Of a stretch of DNA of 64,000 nt, positions 12,789-24,183 are shown in pieces. The position numbers were made by a program, and so were the translations under genes. Numbering within the stretch: the stretch's first letter is position 1; each line of letters starts with the position of its first letter. The notes beneath the pieces were generated by a model that did not search any database, had not been told where the DNA came from, and saw only the letters and a list, made by a program, of their open reading frames with translations. The stretch comes from Desulforadius tongensis (GTDB lineage Bacteria > Bacillota > Desulfotomaculia > Desulfotomaculales > Desulfohalotomaculaceae), in assembly GCF_016907915.1 (NCBI RefSeq), contig NZ_JAFBCW010000002.1, forward strand, positions 62,001-126,000, in the 5' to 3' direction.

Positions 12789-13689
12789 CCTGCCCACGCT
12801 CCTTTCCCCGGGATTGTAATGTCGAAACCTTTTCTTTAATAATCGGTGAAGACATGGCCAGCACCACCAGCACGGCGGTAAACAGTTTTAAATCAGTGGT
12901 GGGCAGCCCCAGGCGCATTACCAGTGCAATAACCGCCCGGTAAACCACGGAACCCAAAATCACTGCCACCAGGGATCTGAGCAGCGTGCCCTGACCAAAT
13001 ATAACCTCACCCATAATGACGGAAGCTAAACCTACCACAATCATACCGATCCCCATACCCACGTCGCTGTAGCTCTGATATTGAGCCACCAGCGCCCCGG
13101 ATAGTGCCACCAGGCCGTTGCCCAGTGCCAGGCCGGTAATTTTGGTGGTGTTGGTATTTACCCCCAGGCTGCGGATCATCTGCTCGTTGTCCCCGGTGGC
13201 TCTGAGGGCCATACCCACTTCGGTTTGTAAAAAAGTATACAGCAGATAACATATCAGCGTTACCGCCACCGACCCCAGGGTGACCACCGCCAGGTTTTGG
13301 GGCACCCCGAGGCCGGCAACACCGGTAAAAATGGTGTCCATGCGCAGTAAAGACAGCATGGATTTATTACCCATCACCCTTAAATTGATGGAGTACAGCG
13401 CAATCATCATTAAAATACCGGATAACAGCGGGGCAATGCGCAGTTTAGTATTTAAAAACCCGGTTACACAGCCGGCCATTATCCCGCAGGCCAGTGCCAA
13501 CGCGGTCCCCAGCCAGGGGTCGTAACCGTCGAAAATAACCCGGGCCGCCACCGCTGCCCCAAGGGTAAAACTGCCATCCACCGTCAGATCGGGAAAGTCC
13601 AGCACCCGGAAGGTGATGTACACCCCCAGTACCATTACCCCCCACAACAGTCCCTGTTCCAGTACGCCTAGCCAAACACTTGCTGTCAA
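12766..13689 (-). CDS. ABC transporter permease, TrpY-like
   Basis: A 307-residue, very hydrophobic protein of the branched-chain-type permease group (COG4120), with about eight predicted membrane helices. It includes the sequence DFPDLTVDGSFTLGAAV near the N-terminus that marks this subfamily, and ATGDNEQMIRSLGVNTN as the cytoplasmic coupling loop. It is encoded between the substrate-binding lipoprotein and the ATPase, 10 bases after the former and overlapping the latter. It forms the membrane channel of the importer. Confidence 0.87.
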   Translation of the reverse strand: MTASVWLGVLEQGLLWGVMVLGVYITFRVLDFPDLTVDGSFTLGAAVAARVIFDGYDPWLGTALALACGIMAGCVTGFLNTKLRIAPLLSGILMMIALYSINLRVMGNKSMLSLLRMDTIFTGVAGLGVPQNLAVVTLGSVAVTLICYLLYTFLQTEVGMALRATGDNEQMIRSLGVNTNTTKITGLALGNGLVALSGALVAQYQSYSDVGMGIGMIVVGLASVIMGEVIFGQGTLLRSLVAVILGSVVYRAVIALVMRLGLPTTDLKLFTAVLVVLAMSSPIIKEKVSTLQSRGKERGQGAVNNRS

Positions 13690-13699
13690 TTAAATCACC

Positions 13700-14698
13700 T
13701 TACTTAATTATTTCTTTAGCTTTAGCAATTACTTCATCGGGAATGGTTACACCCATTCGCTGGGCAGCTTTCAAATTAATTACTACATCGCTGCCCTGTT
13801 GACCTTGAATGGCCATTTCGGCCGGGTTCTTACCGTTAAGCACCTCCAGCGCCATTTCACCGGTGGTGCGGCCCAGCCGGTAATATTCAATGCCGATGGT
13901 GGCCAGCGCCCCGTTCTTAACGGCGTTGATTTCACCGGCTATAACCGGTATTTTGTTTTCTTCCGCCACTTTCAGCACCGCCGGCAGTGACGATATCACC
14001 ATATTGTCGGTGGGCAGGTAGATGGCATCCACCCGGCCAACCAGTGACTGGGCCGCCTGCATTACCTCACTGCTGGTAGTTACGGTTACCTTTTCCAGTT
14101 CCAGCCCCAACCGGGGAGCGGCCTTATCTGCCATATCAACCTGAACCTTGGAATTGATTTCACTGGAGTTATAAATGATACCCACTTTTTTAGCTGCGGG
14201 AACAATGTCTTTAATCAACTGCAGCTGGTCTGCCACCGGGTTTATGTCGGTGGTACCGGTTACATTGGTGCCCGGTTTTTCCATGCTCTTTACCAGCTTG
14301 GCACTTACCGGGTCGGTAACCGCGGTAATCAGAATAGGAATTTCATCGGTTTCATTGGCCATGGTCATGGCCGAAGGGGTGGCCACCGCCAGGATTAAAT
14401 CTTTTTTGTCCTCTACAAACTTGCGGGCGATGGTTTGTAAATTCCCCTGATCGCCCTGGGCGTTTTGATAATCCACAACCAGGTTTTCCCCTTCTTTGTA
14501 GCCGTTTTCAGCCAGCACATCCAAAAATCCCTGCCGGGCTGAATCCAGAGCCGGGTGTTCAACTATCTGAATAATACCCAGCTTTACCGCCCCCGCCTTT
14601 GGGGATTTTTCGGCATCGCTGCCGCTTCCGCATCCCACTGCCGCCACCGTCAGCAGTACCACCGTCATTAACAGTAAAACTTTTTTCCAGCTTTTCAA
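13700..14698 (-). CDS. ABC transporter substrate-binding lipoprotein, TrpX-like
   Basis: The 332-residue product begins with a lipoprotein signal ending in VAAVGC, so Cys23 should be lipidated and the mature protein held on the outer face of the membrane. The rest matches the COG2984 substrate-binding group: two lobes beginning GAVKLGIIQIVEHPALD and EHPALDSARQGF. Family members bind aromatic amino acids in streptococci (TrpX), so Trp/Tyr uptake is a reasonable guess. It is first in its operon, with a long leader upstream that includes a terminator hairpin. Confidence 0.86.
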   Translation of the reverse strand: MKSWKKVLLLMTVVLLTVAAVGCGSGSDAEKSPKAGAVKLGIIQIVEHPALDSARQGFLDVLAENGYKEGENLVVDYQNAQGDQGNLQTIARKFVEDKKDLILAVATPSAMTMANETDEIPILITAVTDPVSAKLVKSMEKPGTNVTGTTDINPVADQLQLIKDIVPAAKKVGIIYNSSEINSKVQVDMADKAAPRLGLELEKVTVTTSSEVMQAAQSLVGRVDAIYLPTDNMVISSLPAVLKVAEENKIPVIAGEINAVKNGALATIGIEYYRLGRTTGEMALEVLNGKNPAEMAIQGQQGSDVVINLKAAQRMGVTIPDEVIAKAKEIIK

Positions 14699-14710
14699 TT
14701 TTCTCTCCCC

Positions 14711-14750
14711 CTATTTTTTAAAATGCTGCGCTTTTAAGCCGGCAGCACTT
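14711..14750 (-). repeat. family B repeat, degenerate reverse copy
   Basis: Read on the minus strand this gives GCTGCCGGCTTAAAAG then GCAGCATTTTAAAAAATAG, similar to the element at 27017-27060 and the cores at 9113 and 11881. The match is weaker than between the other copies. It lies in the 5' leader of the TrpXYZ-like operon. Confidence 0.3.
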
Positions 14751-14794
14751 GTACGCACCGCCTCAGCGCCTATGTAATTGTACTGATAAAAAAT

Positions 14795-14818
14795 AAAAAC
14801 TCCCGGACGGGAGTTTTT
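14795..14818 (-). terminator. leader hairpin, possible attenuator of the TrpXYZ-like operon
   Basis: A 10-bp stem (AAAAACTCCC, loop of 4) reads on the minus strand as a hairpin followed by TTTTATTTTTTA, the form of an intrinsic terminator. It lies between a good minus-strand promoter (14954-14982) and the first gene start (14698). No plus-strand gene ends here, so regulation within the leader is the likely role. The six bases GGACGG upstream in the leader (14890-14885) could pair with CCGTCC of the hairpin to form an antiterminator. Confidence 0.6.
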
Positions 14819-14953
14819 TATCACTCAAAAAAAGTAAAAAATAACCTGTATTAATAAGGATATAAGCTTCTCCTACCGTAACTACCGTCCTGACCTGCTG
14901 AACATATTCATTTTTTGATTTACAAACTACCTATCCATTCTGCCGCTGCTTAA

Positions 14954-14982
14954 ATGTTAATACACAACTGATTAACTGTCAA
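14954..14982 (-). promoter_or_regulatory. promoter of the TrpXYZ-like operon
   Basis: On the minus strand a perfect -35 TTGACA (14982-14977) is followed after 17 bases by TAACAT (14959-14954). It would start a leader of about 250 bases before the lipoprotein gene. No T-box consensus is seen in this leader. Confidence 0.6.
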
Positions 14983-15073
14983 GAAAATGTATTATTCTCA
15001 TCACCCGGCAGCGGTGTGATAATTGACAATATTTAAACATCTGGTTTTAACATTTTTTTAACACAAAAGATCC

Positions 15074-15102
15074 TTGACACCCCATAAATCAGTAAGTATA
15101 CT
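15074..15102 (+). promoter_or_regulatory. promoter P1 of the ilv-leu operon
   Basis: Perfect TTGACA (15074-15079), 17-base spacer, TATACT (15097-15102). Transcription should start near 15109, at the base of the first T-box leader. Confidence 0.85.
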
Positions 15103-15109
15103 TGTTAGT

Positions 15110-15399
15110 AACTTTATAGGCAAAGGTGATGAAAGGGATAGTTGTTTGAAACTGGGCTGCAGAGAGCCGGGGGAGCTGGGAACCGGTGCCAAAGACAAAC
15201 AATGATCACCCTGGAACTGCCCGCTGAAAGGCGATGCTTAGTAAGTGGGGCCGGGTTGAAGGAACCCGTTAGCAAATCCGTGTCTGTTAAACAGGCGTAC
15301 GAGCGGCATCTCCGGTGGAGGTGCAAGCAGGGTGGTAACGCGCAAGGTATAATACCTCTCGTCCCTGGCAGTTGTATAACTGCGGGCGAGAGGTTTTTT
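15110..15399 (+). promoter_or_regulatory. T-box riboswitch 1, isoleucine specifier
   Basis: This is a tRNA-sensing leader. Stem I has a GATGAAAGGGATAG-type loop E side, an AGAGAGCCGGGG segment and the specifier region TGATCACCCTGGA, giving codon ATC (Ile) at 15205-15207. The T-box sequence AGGGTGGTAACGCG is at 15329-15342; its TGGT pairs with the ACCA end of an uncharged tRNA with discriminator A, as in tRNA-Ile. A terminator stem CCTCTCG/CGAGAGG (15355-15393) ends in T6. Uncharged tRNA-Ile should favour readthrough. The specifier assignment rests on alignment with unit 2 and family consensus. Confidence 0.9.
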
Positions 15400-15421
15400 A
15401 ATTACCGGCGGGAATTTTTTC

Positions 15422-15450
15422 TTGACACCCCCTTCATGAATAGGTATACT
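15422..15450 (+). promoter_or_regulatory. promoter P2 of the ilv-leu operon
   Basis: A second perfect TTGACA (15422-15427), 17-base spacer, TATACT (15445-15450), located 22 bases after the first T-box terminator. It is almost a copy of P1, including the following CCCC, so the duplicated unit includes the promoter. Confidence 0.85.
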
Positions 15451-15456
15451 AGTTAC

Positions 15457-15753
15457 TAAAATTTTCAGCAGTAACTGTGATGAAGGGGATAGATGCCTGG
15501 TAATTAAGCCCCAGAGAGCCGGGGTTGCTGGAAGCCCGGTGCTTAAATCAGGCGTTGGTCACCCCGGAGCTGCCCGCTGAAAGGTACGGCTTAGTAGGCG
15601 AGGCCGGGTTGAAGGAACCCGTTAGCAAATCCGTGTCTGTTAAACAGGCGTACGAGCGGCATCTCCGGGTGGGGGTGCAAGCAGGGTGGTAACGCGCAAG
15701 GTGTAATACCTCTCGTCCCTGGCAGTTGTATAACTGCGGGCGAGGGGTTTTTT
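15457..15753 (+). promoter_or_regulatory. T-box riboswitch 2, valine specifier
   Basis: This is a second complete T-box leader 348 bases after the first. The specifier region reads TGGTCACCCCGGA, giving GTC (Val) at 15558-15560; this differs from unit 1 by one base at the first codon position. The T-box sequence AGGGTGGTAACGCG is at 15683-15696 and a terminator with T6 ends at 15753. From GGCCGGGTTGAAGG to the terminator the two units are nearly identical, while stem I has diverged. Uncharged tRNA-Val (discriminator A) should turn on ilvD and downstream genes. Confidence 0.9.
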
Positions 15754-15838
15754 AGTTACAGCCCGCAGGGGCACATTCTAAATATTCGCAACAGGCATAT
15801 GTCTAAAAATTAGACATTGACATAGGGGGGAAGGGTAT

Positions 15839-17500
15839 ATGCGCAGCGATGTAATGAAAAAAGGTTTAAATAGAGCGCCCCACCGCAGTTTGTTTAAAGC
15901 ACTGGGGTTAGAGGATGAAGAAATCAACCGCCCGCTGATCGGGGTGGTAAATTCGCAAAATGATATTGTACCGGGGCACCGGCACCTGGATGAAATAGCC
16001 GAAGCGGTCAAGGCGGGAATCAGAATGGCCGGCGGTACGCCCTTTGAATTTGGCACCATCGCTGTTTGCGACGGCATTGCCATGGGACACAGCGGTATGA
16101 GATACTCGCTGGCCAGCCGGGAACTTATTGCCGACAGTATTGAAATTATGGCCCAGGCCCATCCCTTTGACGGCCTGGTGCTGATACCCAACTGCGATAA
16201 AGTGGTGCCGGGCATGTTAATGGCGGCGGCCCGGCTGAACATCCCCGCGCTGGTGGTCAGCGGTGGGCCGATGCTGGCCGGTAAATTTGATGGCCGGGCC
16301 GTTTCATTGAGCAACATGTTTGAAGCGGTGGGGGCATACCAGGCGGGCAAAATGACCGCCCATCAGCTGGCGGAGATGGAAAACAGTGCCTGTCCGGGAT
16401 GCGGTTCCTGTTCCGGCATGTTTACCGCCAATTCCATGAACTGCCTGTGTGAAGTGCTGGGTATGGCCCTGCCGGGCAACGGCACCATACCGGCGGTGAC
16501 GGCGGCCAGAACCAGGCTGGCCAAAAGGGCGGGTATGAAAGTGATGGAATTGGTGGAAAAAGATATCAAACCGGCGGACATTATTAATGAAAAATCCATC
16601 ACCAACGCCCTGCGGGTAGATATGGCTTTAGGCTGCTCCACCAACACCATACTGCACCTGCCGGCCATTGCCCGTGAGGCGGGTATAGCGCTGGATTTGG
16701 ATAAAATTAATGAAATCAGTGCTTCTACTCCCAACCTCTGCCGCCTTTCACCGGCCGGGAAACATCACATCGAAGATCTGGATGCTGCCGGCGGCATCCC
16801 GGCGGTGATGGCAGAACTGGCCAGAAAGGGCCTTTTGGAAGAAGAAGTGCTCACAGTAACCGGTAATACCGTTAAAGAAAATATACGGGGATGCAGAGTA
16901 TTAAATTATGACGTTATTCGCAGTATAGATAACCCCTATGCCCCAAGCGGCGGCATTGCAGTGCTGCGGGGCAACCTGGCGCCGGAGGGGGCGGTGGTAA
17001 AACGCTCGGCAGTGGCTGAAGAAATGCTGCGGCACAGCGGGCCGGCCCGGGTGTTTAACTCTGAGGAGGAGGCCCAGCAGGCGCTGATGCAGGGGCGGAT
17101 TAATAAGGGGGATGTAATAGTTATTCGCTATGAGGGCCCCAAAGGAGGCCCGGGAATGAGGGAAATGCTTTCCCCCACCGCCACGGTGGCCGGCTTGGGG
17201 CTGGATAAAGATGTGGCACTGCTCACTGACGGGCGTTTTTCCGGGGCCACCAGGGGTGCCTCCATCGGTCACATCTCGCCGGAGGCGGCGGAAGGGGGTC
17301 CCATTGCCGTCCTGCGTGACGGCGACATCATTAATATTGATATTCCCAATTGCAGGCTGGATGTTGATTTAAGCCCGGAGGAACTGCAGCAGAGATTGAG
17401 CAGCTGGCAGCCGCCGGAACCGAAAGTAAAAAGCGGGTACTTGGCCCGGTACGCCCAAATGGTATCATCGGCCGGTACCGGGGCGGTGTTCAAAAAATAG
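15839..17500 (+). CDS. ilvD: dihydroxy-acid dehydratase
   Basis: IlvD dehydrates dihydroxyisovalerate and dihydroxymethylvalerate to the 2-keto acids of valine and isoleucine. The 553-residue protein shows the Fe-S cysteine regions ([13 protein letters not shown] and [17 protein letters not shown]) and the C-terminal [21 protein letters not shown] motif. It is the first structural gene after the two T-boxes, starting at ATG 15839 behind GGGGGGAAGGG. The next gene starts 18 bases after its stop. Confidence 0.97.
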   Translation: MRSDVMKKGLNRAPHRSLFKALGLEDEEINRPLIGVVNSQNDIVPGHRHLDEIAEAVKAGIRMAGGTPFEFGTIAVCDGIAMGHSGMRYSLASRELIADSIEIMAQAHPFDGLVLIPNCDKVVPGMLMAAARLNIPALVVSGGPMLAGKFDGRAVSLSNMFEAVGAYQAGKMTAHQLAEMENSACPGCGSCSGMFTANSMNCLCEVLGMALPGNGTIPAVTAARTRLAKRAGMKVMELVEKDIKPADIINEKSITNALRVDMALGCSTNTILHLPAIAREAGIALDLDKINEISASTPNLCRLSPAGKHHIEDLDAAGGIPAVMAELARKGLLEEEVLTVTGNTVKENIRGCRVLNYDVIRSIDNPYAPSGGIAVLRGNLAPEGAVVKRSAVAEEMLRHSGPARVFNSEEEAQQALMQGRINKGDVIVIRYEGPKGGPGMREMLSPTATVAGLGLDKDVALLTDGRFSGATRGASIGHISPEAAEGGPIAVLRDGDIINIDIPNCRLDVDLSPEELQQRLSSWQPPEPKVKSGYLARYAQMVSSAGTGAVFKK

Positions 17501-17518
17501 CAGGCGGGAGTGGTATTA

Positions 17519-19180
17519 ATGAAACTTACCGGAGCGGAGGCGTTAATAAAAGCCCTTCAAGATGAGGGGGTAGACACCGTTTTTGGCTATCCTGGCGGAG
17601 CGGTGCTTCCGATATACGACGCGCTGTATGATTCCGATTTAAACCATATTTTAACCAGGCACGAGCAGGGGGCAGCCCACGCAGCGGACGGTTATGCCCG
17701 GGCCACCGGCAAACCGGGGGTCTGTTTTGCCACCTCCGGCCCGGGGGCAACCAACCTGGTGACCGGCATTGCCAACGCTTACATGGACTCCGTACCGCTG
17801 GTGGCCTTCACCGGCCAGGTGGTTACCTCCCTGCTGGGACGGGATTCGTTTCAAGAGGCTGATATTACCGGCATTACCATGCCGATAACCAAGCATAATT
17901 ACCTGGTGGAGGACCCGGCGGATTTAACCAAAATAGTGCGGGAAGCCTTTTATCTGGCCACCACCGGGCGGCCGGGACCGGTGCTGGTGGATATACCCAA
18001 GGATATTTCTTCCGGTGAAACGGAGTATGAAAAACCCGCCCCCCTGTGTATGCCGGGATATAAACCTCCCACCTCGGGGGATGAAGACCTGGTTAACCAG
18101 GCTGCCGCTGCCATTATGGCCAGTGAGCGCCCGGTGATATATGCCGGGGGCGGTGTGATCAGCGCCGGCGCCCATGAAGAATTAAAGCAAATTGCCCAGC
18201 TGATGGTGGCCCCGGTAACCACCACTTTAATGGGGCTGGGCGGTTTTCCGGAGGATCATCCTCTCTCCCTGGGGATGCTGGGAATGCACGGTTCCCGGTA
18301 CGCCAACTACGCTGTGTGTGAATGCGACCTGCTGCTGGCGGTGGGAGTGCGTTTTGACGACCGGGTAACAGGCAAAGTGGAAAGTTTTGCTCCCAATGCC
18401 AAGATTATTCACATTGATATCGACCCGGCGGAGCTGTCTAAGAATGTACCGGTGGACATCGCTATTGTTGGCAACTTAAAAATAGTGCTCAAACAGCTGC
18501 TGGAGCGGCTGACAGCCAAACTGCCCGGGGCATGGCAGGATAGAATTAAGCAGTGGAAAAAAGAGTACCCGCTGCAGTTTGAAACGGGGAAAGATACCAT
18601 CAAGCCGCAGCAGGTAATTAAGGAAATATATAACGTTACCGGCGGCCGGGCCCGCATTACCACCGAAGTGGGCCAGCACCAGATGTGGGCGGCCCAGTAT
18701 TACACCTATACCAGACCCCGTTCCTTCATTTCTTCCGGCGGTTTGGGAACCATGGGCTATGGTTTTCCGGCGGCCATCGGGGTGCAGGTGGGCTGTCCCG
18801 ATGAAGTGGTCTTTGACATAGCCGGGGATGGCAGCATTCAAATGAACATTCAGGAACTGGCCACCGCGGTAAACTATGAACTGCCGGTTAACGTGGCCAT
18901 AATGAACAACGGGTATTTGGGTATGGTGCGCCAGTGGCAGGAAATGTTTTACAACCGCCGCTATTCCCATACCGAAATGATTAACCCCGATTTTGTAAAA
19001 CTGGCCGAAGCCTATGGGGCTGAGGGTTACCGGGTGGAAAAGGCGGCGGATATCAAGCCGGTGCTGGAGCAGGCGGTAAAAAGCAGCAGACCGGTGATGA
19101 TGGACTTTGTGGTGGAACAGGAAGAGAACGTAGTACCTATGGTGCCTCCCGGTGAGGCGCTGAACAATATGTTGGGTTAG
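17519..19180 (+). CDS. ilvB: acetolactate synthase large subunit 1
   Basis: This is the ThDP enzyme that joins two pyruvates, or pyruvate and 2-ketobutyrate, at the entry to Val/Leu and Ile synthesis. The 553-residue chain has the catalytic Glu in [16 protein letters not shown], the FAD/pyrimidine region and the ThDP-Mg motif [15 protein letters not shown] with [15 protein letters not shown] 17519 is preferred over GTG 17510 because GGCGGGAG lies 8 bases ahead of it. It is followed by its regulatory subunit ilvN. A paralogue lies four genes on. Confidence 0.95.
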   Translation: MKLTGAEALIKALQDEGVDTVFGYPGGAVLPIYDALYDSDLNHILTRHEQGAAHAADGYARATGKPGVCFATSGPGATNLVTGIANAYMDSVPLVAFTGQVVTSLLGRDSFQEADITGITMPITKHNYLVEDPADLTKIVREAFYLATTGRPGPVLVDIPKDISSGETEYEKPAPLCMPGYKPPTSGDEDLVNQAAAAIMASERPVIYAGGGVISAGAHEELKQIAQLMVAPVTTTLMGLGGFPEDHPLSLGMLGMHGSRYANYAVCECDLLLAVGVRFDDRVTGKVESFAPNAKIIHIDIDPAELSKNVPVDIAIVGNLKIVLKQLLERLTAKLPGAWQDRIKQWKKEYPLQFETGKDTIKPQQVIKEIYNVTGGRARITTEVGQHQMWAAQYYTYTRPRSFISSGGLGTMGYGFPAAIGVQVGCPDEVVFDIAGDGSIQMNIQELATAVNYELPVNVAIMNNGYLGMVRQWQEMFYNRRYSHTEMINPDFVKLAEAYGAEGYRVEKAADIKPVLEQAVKSSRPVMMDFVVEQEENVVPMVPPGEALNNMLG

Positions 19181-19191
19181 GGGGGACCGCT

Positions 19192-20699
<1,508 letters not shown>

Positions 20700-20787
20700 G
20701 GGCGGGTAGTAAAGGGTTTTGGTTTAACGAATTGAACTGCTGGATTAAACTTTTAACTTTGAACCACTAGTGTGGGGGGTTATAGCT

Positions 20788-22452
20788 TTGGAAATTACCG
20801 CGGCCGAAGCGCTGGTGCGCTGCCTGGAACTGGAGGGCGTGGAGCTGGTTTTCGGCTATCCGGGTGGTGCCATCCTCCCTGTTTACGATGCCTTATATAA
20901 CTCCAAGCAGATTAAGCATATATTAACGCGCCATGAACAGGGGGCGGCCCACGCCGCCAGCGGCTATGCCCGGGCCACCGGCAGGGTGGCTGTTTGTATG
21001 GCCACATCCGGGCCCGGTGCTACCAACTTGGTTACCGGTATTGCCAACGCCTATATGGATTCCATTCCGCTGGTGTGCATTACCGGTCAGGTGCCCACCG
21101 TTCAGGTCGGCACCGATGCCTTTCAAGAAGTGGATATTACCGGCATTACCATGCCCATTGTAAAACACAGCTATTTAGTTAAAGACCCGAATCAGCTGCC
21201 CTGCATAATGAAAAAAGCCTTTCATATTGCCTCCACCGGGCGCCCGGGGCCGGTGCTGGTGGATCTGCCCCGGGATGTGCAGGATAAAAAGATAAAATTC
21301 CGGTATCCCCAGCAGCTGGATTTACCGGGTTACAAGCCCACCTACAGGGGGCACCCCTCCCAGGTGGCAAATGCTGCCAAATTAATCCGAAAATCCCGGC
21401 GGCCGGTTATTTACGCCGGGGGCGGCATTATTAACTCTAACGCTTCTGAAGAGTTGATAAAGTTTGCCGAGACCATATCCGCCCCGGTGGTGAACACATT
21501 GATGGGGCTGGGCAGCATACCGGGGGATCATCCCCTGTCCCTGGGGATGCTGGGACTGCACGGTGCCCGCTATGCCAACCTGGCGGTAACCAATTGTGAC
21601 CTGCTCATAGCGGTGGGAGCCAGGTTTGACGACCGGGTGACCGGTAAGCTGGAGTCCTTTGCTCCGGAAGCCAAAGTGATTCACATAGATATTGACCCGG
21701 CGGAGATCAGTAAAAATATGATCGCCCACCTGCCCATTGTAGGGGACACCAAAACGGTGCTGCGGGCGCTGCTGGAGAAAATTGAGCCCCGGGACAATGG
21801 GGAATGGGTAAAGCAGGTGCAGAGGTGGAAAGAAGAATACCCGCTTACCTACGATAAAAACGGTCATTTAAAACCGCAGTATGTTGTTGAACAAATATAC
21901 CGGTACACCAAGGGCCAGGTGGTGGTATCCACCGACGTCGGCCAGCATCAAATGTGGGCGGTACAGTATTTCAAATTCAACCGCCCCCGGGGGCTGATTA
22001 CCTCCGGCGGCCTGGGCTGCATGGGCTTTGGCCTGCCCGGGGCCATTGGGGCTCAAATCGGCCGGCCCGATGAAACGGTGGTGCTGATAAGCGGAGACGG
22101 CAGTTTTCAAATGACCATGACCGAACTGGCCACCGCAGTGGAGCAGAACCTGCCCCTGAAAATCTTTATATTAAACAATCACCGCTTGGGCATGGTTCGG
22201 CAGCTGCAGGAATTTTACTGTGATAAACGGTACATGGCGGTGGACTTCCAGTTTGATCTGGACTTTGCCGCTCTGGCCGGAATTTACGGCCTGAGAGGTT
22301 ACACGGTAACCAGCGCCCAGGAACTGGGCCGGGTGCTGCCCCGGGTATTTGATGAACCGGGGGCAGTGATTGTCAACTGCTTGGTAGATGAAGATGAAAA
22401 TGTAATGCCCATGGTGCTGGCCGGGCGGGGAATAGACCAGTGTATTGATTAG
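20788..22452 (+). CDS. ilvB: acetolactate synthase large subunit 2
   Basis: This second full-length catalytic subunit (554 residues from TTG 20788, chosen because GTGGGGGGT lies 9 bases before it) is clearly paralogous to the gene at 17519. It keeps the catalytic Glu ([16 protein letters not shown]) and the ThDP motif GDGSFQMTMTELATA with NNHRLGMVRQLQ. It diverges at many surface positions and has no small subunit of its own nearby. It may be an isozyme with different kinetics or regulation; both proteins appear intact. A family A repeat follows its stop. Confidence 0.93.
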   Translation: MEITAAEALVRCLELEGVELVFGYPGGAILPVYDALYNSKQIKHILTRHEQGAAHAASGYARATGRVAVCMATSGPGATNLVTGIANAYMDSIPLVCITGQVPTVQVGTDAFQEVDITGITMPIVKHSYLVKDPNQLPCIMKKAFHIASTGRPGPVLVDLPRDVQDKKIKFRYPQQLDLPGYKPTYRGHPSQVANAAKLIRKSRRPVIYAGGGIINSNASEELIKFAETISAPVVNTLMGLGSIPGDHPLSLGMLGLHGARYANLAVTNCDLLIAVGARFDDRVTGKLESFAPEAKVIHIDIDPAEISKNMIAHLPIVGDTKTVLRALLEKIEPRDNGEWVKQVQRWKEEYPLTYDKNGHLKPQYVVEQIYRYTKGQVVVSTDVGQHQMWAVQYFKFNRPRGLITSGGLGCMGFGLPGAIGAQIGRPDETVVLISGDGSFQMTMTELATAVEQNLPLKIFILNNHRLGMVRQLQEFYCDKRYMAVDFQFDLDFAALAGIYGLRGYTVTSAQELGRVLPRVFDEPGAVIVNCLVDEDENVMPMVLAGRGIDQCID

Positions 22453-22456
22453 TACC

Positions 22457-22514
22457 GCCGCTTTGCGGCGCCACCAGGGAATGAAAAACTCCGGCGGCCG
22501 TTTGCAGGGTTGAA
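22457..22514 (+). repeat. family A intergenic repeat, copy 2
   Basis: GCCGCTTTGCGGC hairpin, then CCACCAGGGAATGAAAA, CTCCGGCGGCC, TTTGCAGG. It aligns over about 57 bases with 11829-11885. It begins 5 bases after the ilvB2 stop and lies before leuA. No T-box or promoter is obvious here, so leuA is probably read from upstream. Confidence 0.55.
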
Positions 22515-22582
22515 GGCAGGCGGCTGCCAACTTAAACTTCAACTTCTTATTCCCAATTATTAACTAAAAAGGGGTGAATTGG

Positions 22583-24118
22583 TTGAATAACCGGGTTTAC
22601 TTATTTGATACCACCCTGCGGGATGGGGAACAATCGCCGGGAGTGAGCCTCAATGCCGCAGAAAAAGTACAGATTGCCCGTCAACTGGCTAAAATGGGTA
22701 TTGACGTGATAGAAGCCGGTTTTCCCGTCACATCACAGGGAGATTTTGCCGCGGTACAGGCGGTGGCCAGGGCAGTAAAGGGGTCGGCGGTGGCAGCGCT
22801 GGCCAGGGCCAACTTTAACGACATCGATAAAGCCTGGGAGGCTGTTAAAGATGCCGAGCAGCCGCGCATCCACACCTTTATAGCCACCTCTGACATCCAC
22901 CTGAAATACAAACTGCGCAAAGATCGCTGGCAGGTGCTGGAAGCAGCGGTGGCAGCAGTAAAATACGCCTGCAGATACACCTCCGATGTGGAATTCTCGG
23001 CCGAGGATGCTTCCCGCACCGATTTGGATTACCTGTGCCAGGTGCTGGAGGCGGTTATCGATGCCGGGGCCAAAGTGGTAAACATACCGGATACAGTGGG
23101 CTACGCCATGCCGGAAGAATTTAAACAGTTTATCGAAAGTATCATCCAGCGGGTGCCCAACATAGATAAAGCCATTATCAGTGTGCACTGTCACGACGAC
23201 CTGGGCCTGGCGGTGGCCAACTCGCTGGCTGCGGTGGCCGGCGGGGCCCGGCAGGTGGAGGGCACCATTAACGGCATCGGCGAGCGGGCCGGTAATGCCG
23301 CCCTGGAAGAGGTAGTGATGGGTTTATACACCAGGAAAGACAGATACAACCTGGTTGCCAATATCACCACCGAAGAAATATACCGCACCAGCCGCTTGGT
23401 TTCCAGCCTCACCGGCATGATGGTGCAGGCCAATAAAGCTGTGGTGGGTAAAAACGCCTTTGCCCACGAGTCCGGCATTCACCAGGATGGGGTGCTCAAA
23501 GAACGCACCACTTACGAAATCATGAACCCGACCATGCTGGGCATCTCCAAAAGCAGCATTGTACTGGGCAAACACTCCGGCCGCCACGCCTTCAGGCAGC
23601 GGCTGGTTGAACTGGGATACAACCTCAGTGAAGAGGAAATAAACAAAGCCTTTCAGCGGTTTAAAGATTTGGCAGACAAAAAGAAAGAGCTCACCGACCA
23701 GGACCTGGAAGCCATTGTGGAAGAAGAAACCCGCCAGCTTCCCAACACCTATGATTTAAGCTACCTTCATATTTCCAGCGGTACAACCATCGTACCAACA
23801 GCCACCGTGGGGCTGAAAATAGAGGGTAAAACGGTGGAAGAAGCCTCCTGCGGCGACGGCCCGGTGGATGCCATTTATAAGGCGATAGATAAAATTACCA
23901 ACCTGCACCTGGTGCTGGAGGAGTACATTATCAACGCCGTTACCGGCGGCAGAGATGCCCTGGGCGATGTGACGGTAAAACTGCGCCGGGCTGACAGCGG
24001 CAGAACATACATCGGCCGGGGGGTAAGTACAGACATACTGGAAGCCAGCGCCAGGGCCTACATCAACGCGGTGAACAAAGTAGTTTATGAAGAGTCGGAA
24101 TTACAGGGTGAAGATTAA
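22583..24118 (+). CDS. leuA: 2-isopropylmalate synthase
   Basis: LeuA condenses ketoisovalerate with acetyl-CoA, the committed step to leucine. The protein is 511 residues from TTG 22583, chosen over GTG 22574 because the latter lies inside the AAGGGGTG ribosome site. It has the metal-binding [12 protein letters not shown] motif at the start, a TIM barrel with [18 protein letters not shown], and a C-terminal LeuA allosteric domain from about residue 390. The full-length regulatory domain suggests leucine feedback control. Confidence 0.95.
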   Translation: MNNRVYLFDTTLRDGEQSPGVSLNAAEKVQIARQLAKMGIDVIEAGFPVTSQGDFAAVQAVARAVKGSAVAALARANFNDIDKAWEAVKDAEQPRIHTFIATSDIHLKYKLRKDRWQVLEAAVAAVKYACRYTSDVEFSAEDASRTDLDYLCQVLEAVIDAGAKVVNIPDTVGYAMPEEFKQFIESIIQRVPNIDKAIISVHCHDDLGLAVANSLAAVAGGARQVEGTINGIGERAGNAALEEVVMGLYTRKDRYNLVANITTEEIYRTSRLVSSLTGMMVQANKAVVGKNAFAHESGIHQDGVLKERTTYEIMNPTMLGISKSSIVLGKHSGRHAFRQRLVELGYNLSEEEINKAFQRFKDLADKKKELTDQDLEAIVEEETRQLPNTYDLSYLHISSGTTIVPTATVGLKIEGKTVEEASCGDGPVDAIYKAIDKITNLHLVLEEYIINAVTGGRDALGDVTVKLRRADSGRTYIGRGVSTDILEASARAYINAVNKVVYEESELQGED

Positions 24119-24183
24119 CATGCCTGCAGTGCTGCCGCCAATAAAAAAATCTAATTTCCGATACCGAAAAAGGGGTGACATCA

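Noticed and set aside
15142..15459. 105-codon open frame on the plus strand
   Set aside because: Covers the first T-box leader and terminator; the RNA structure explains the conservation.
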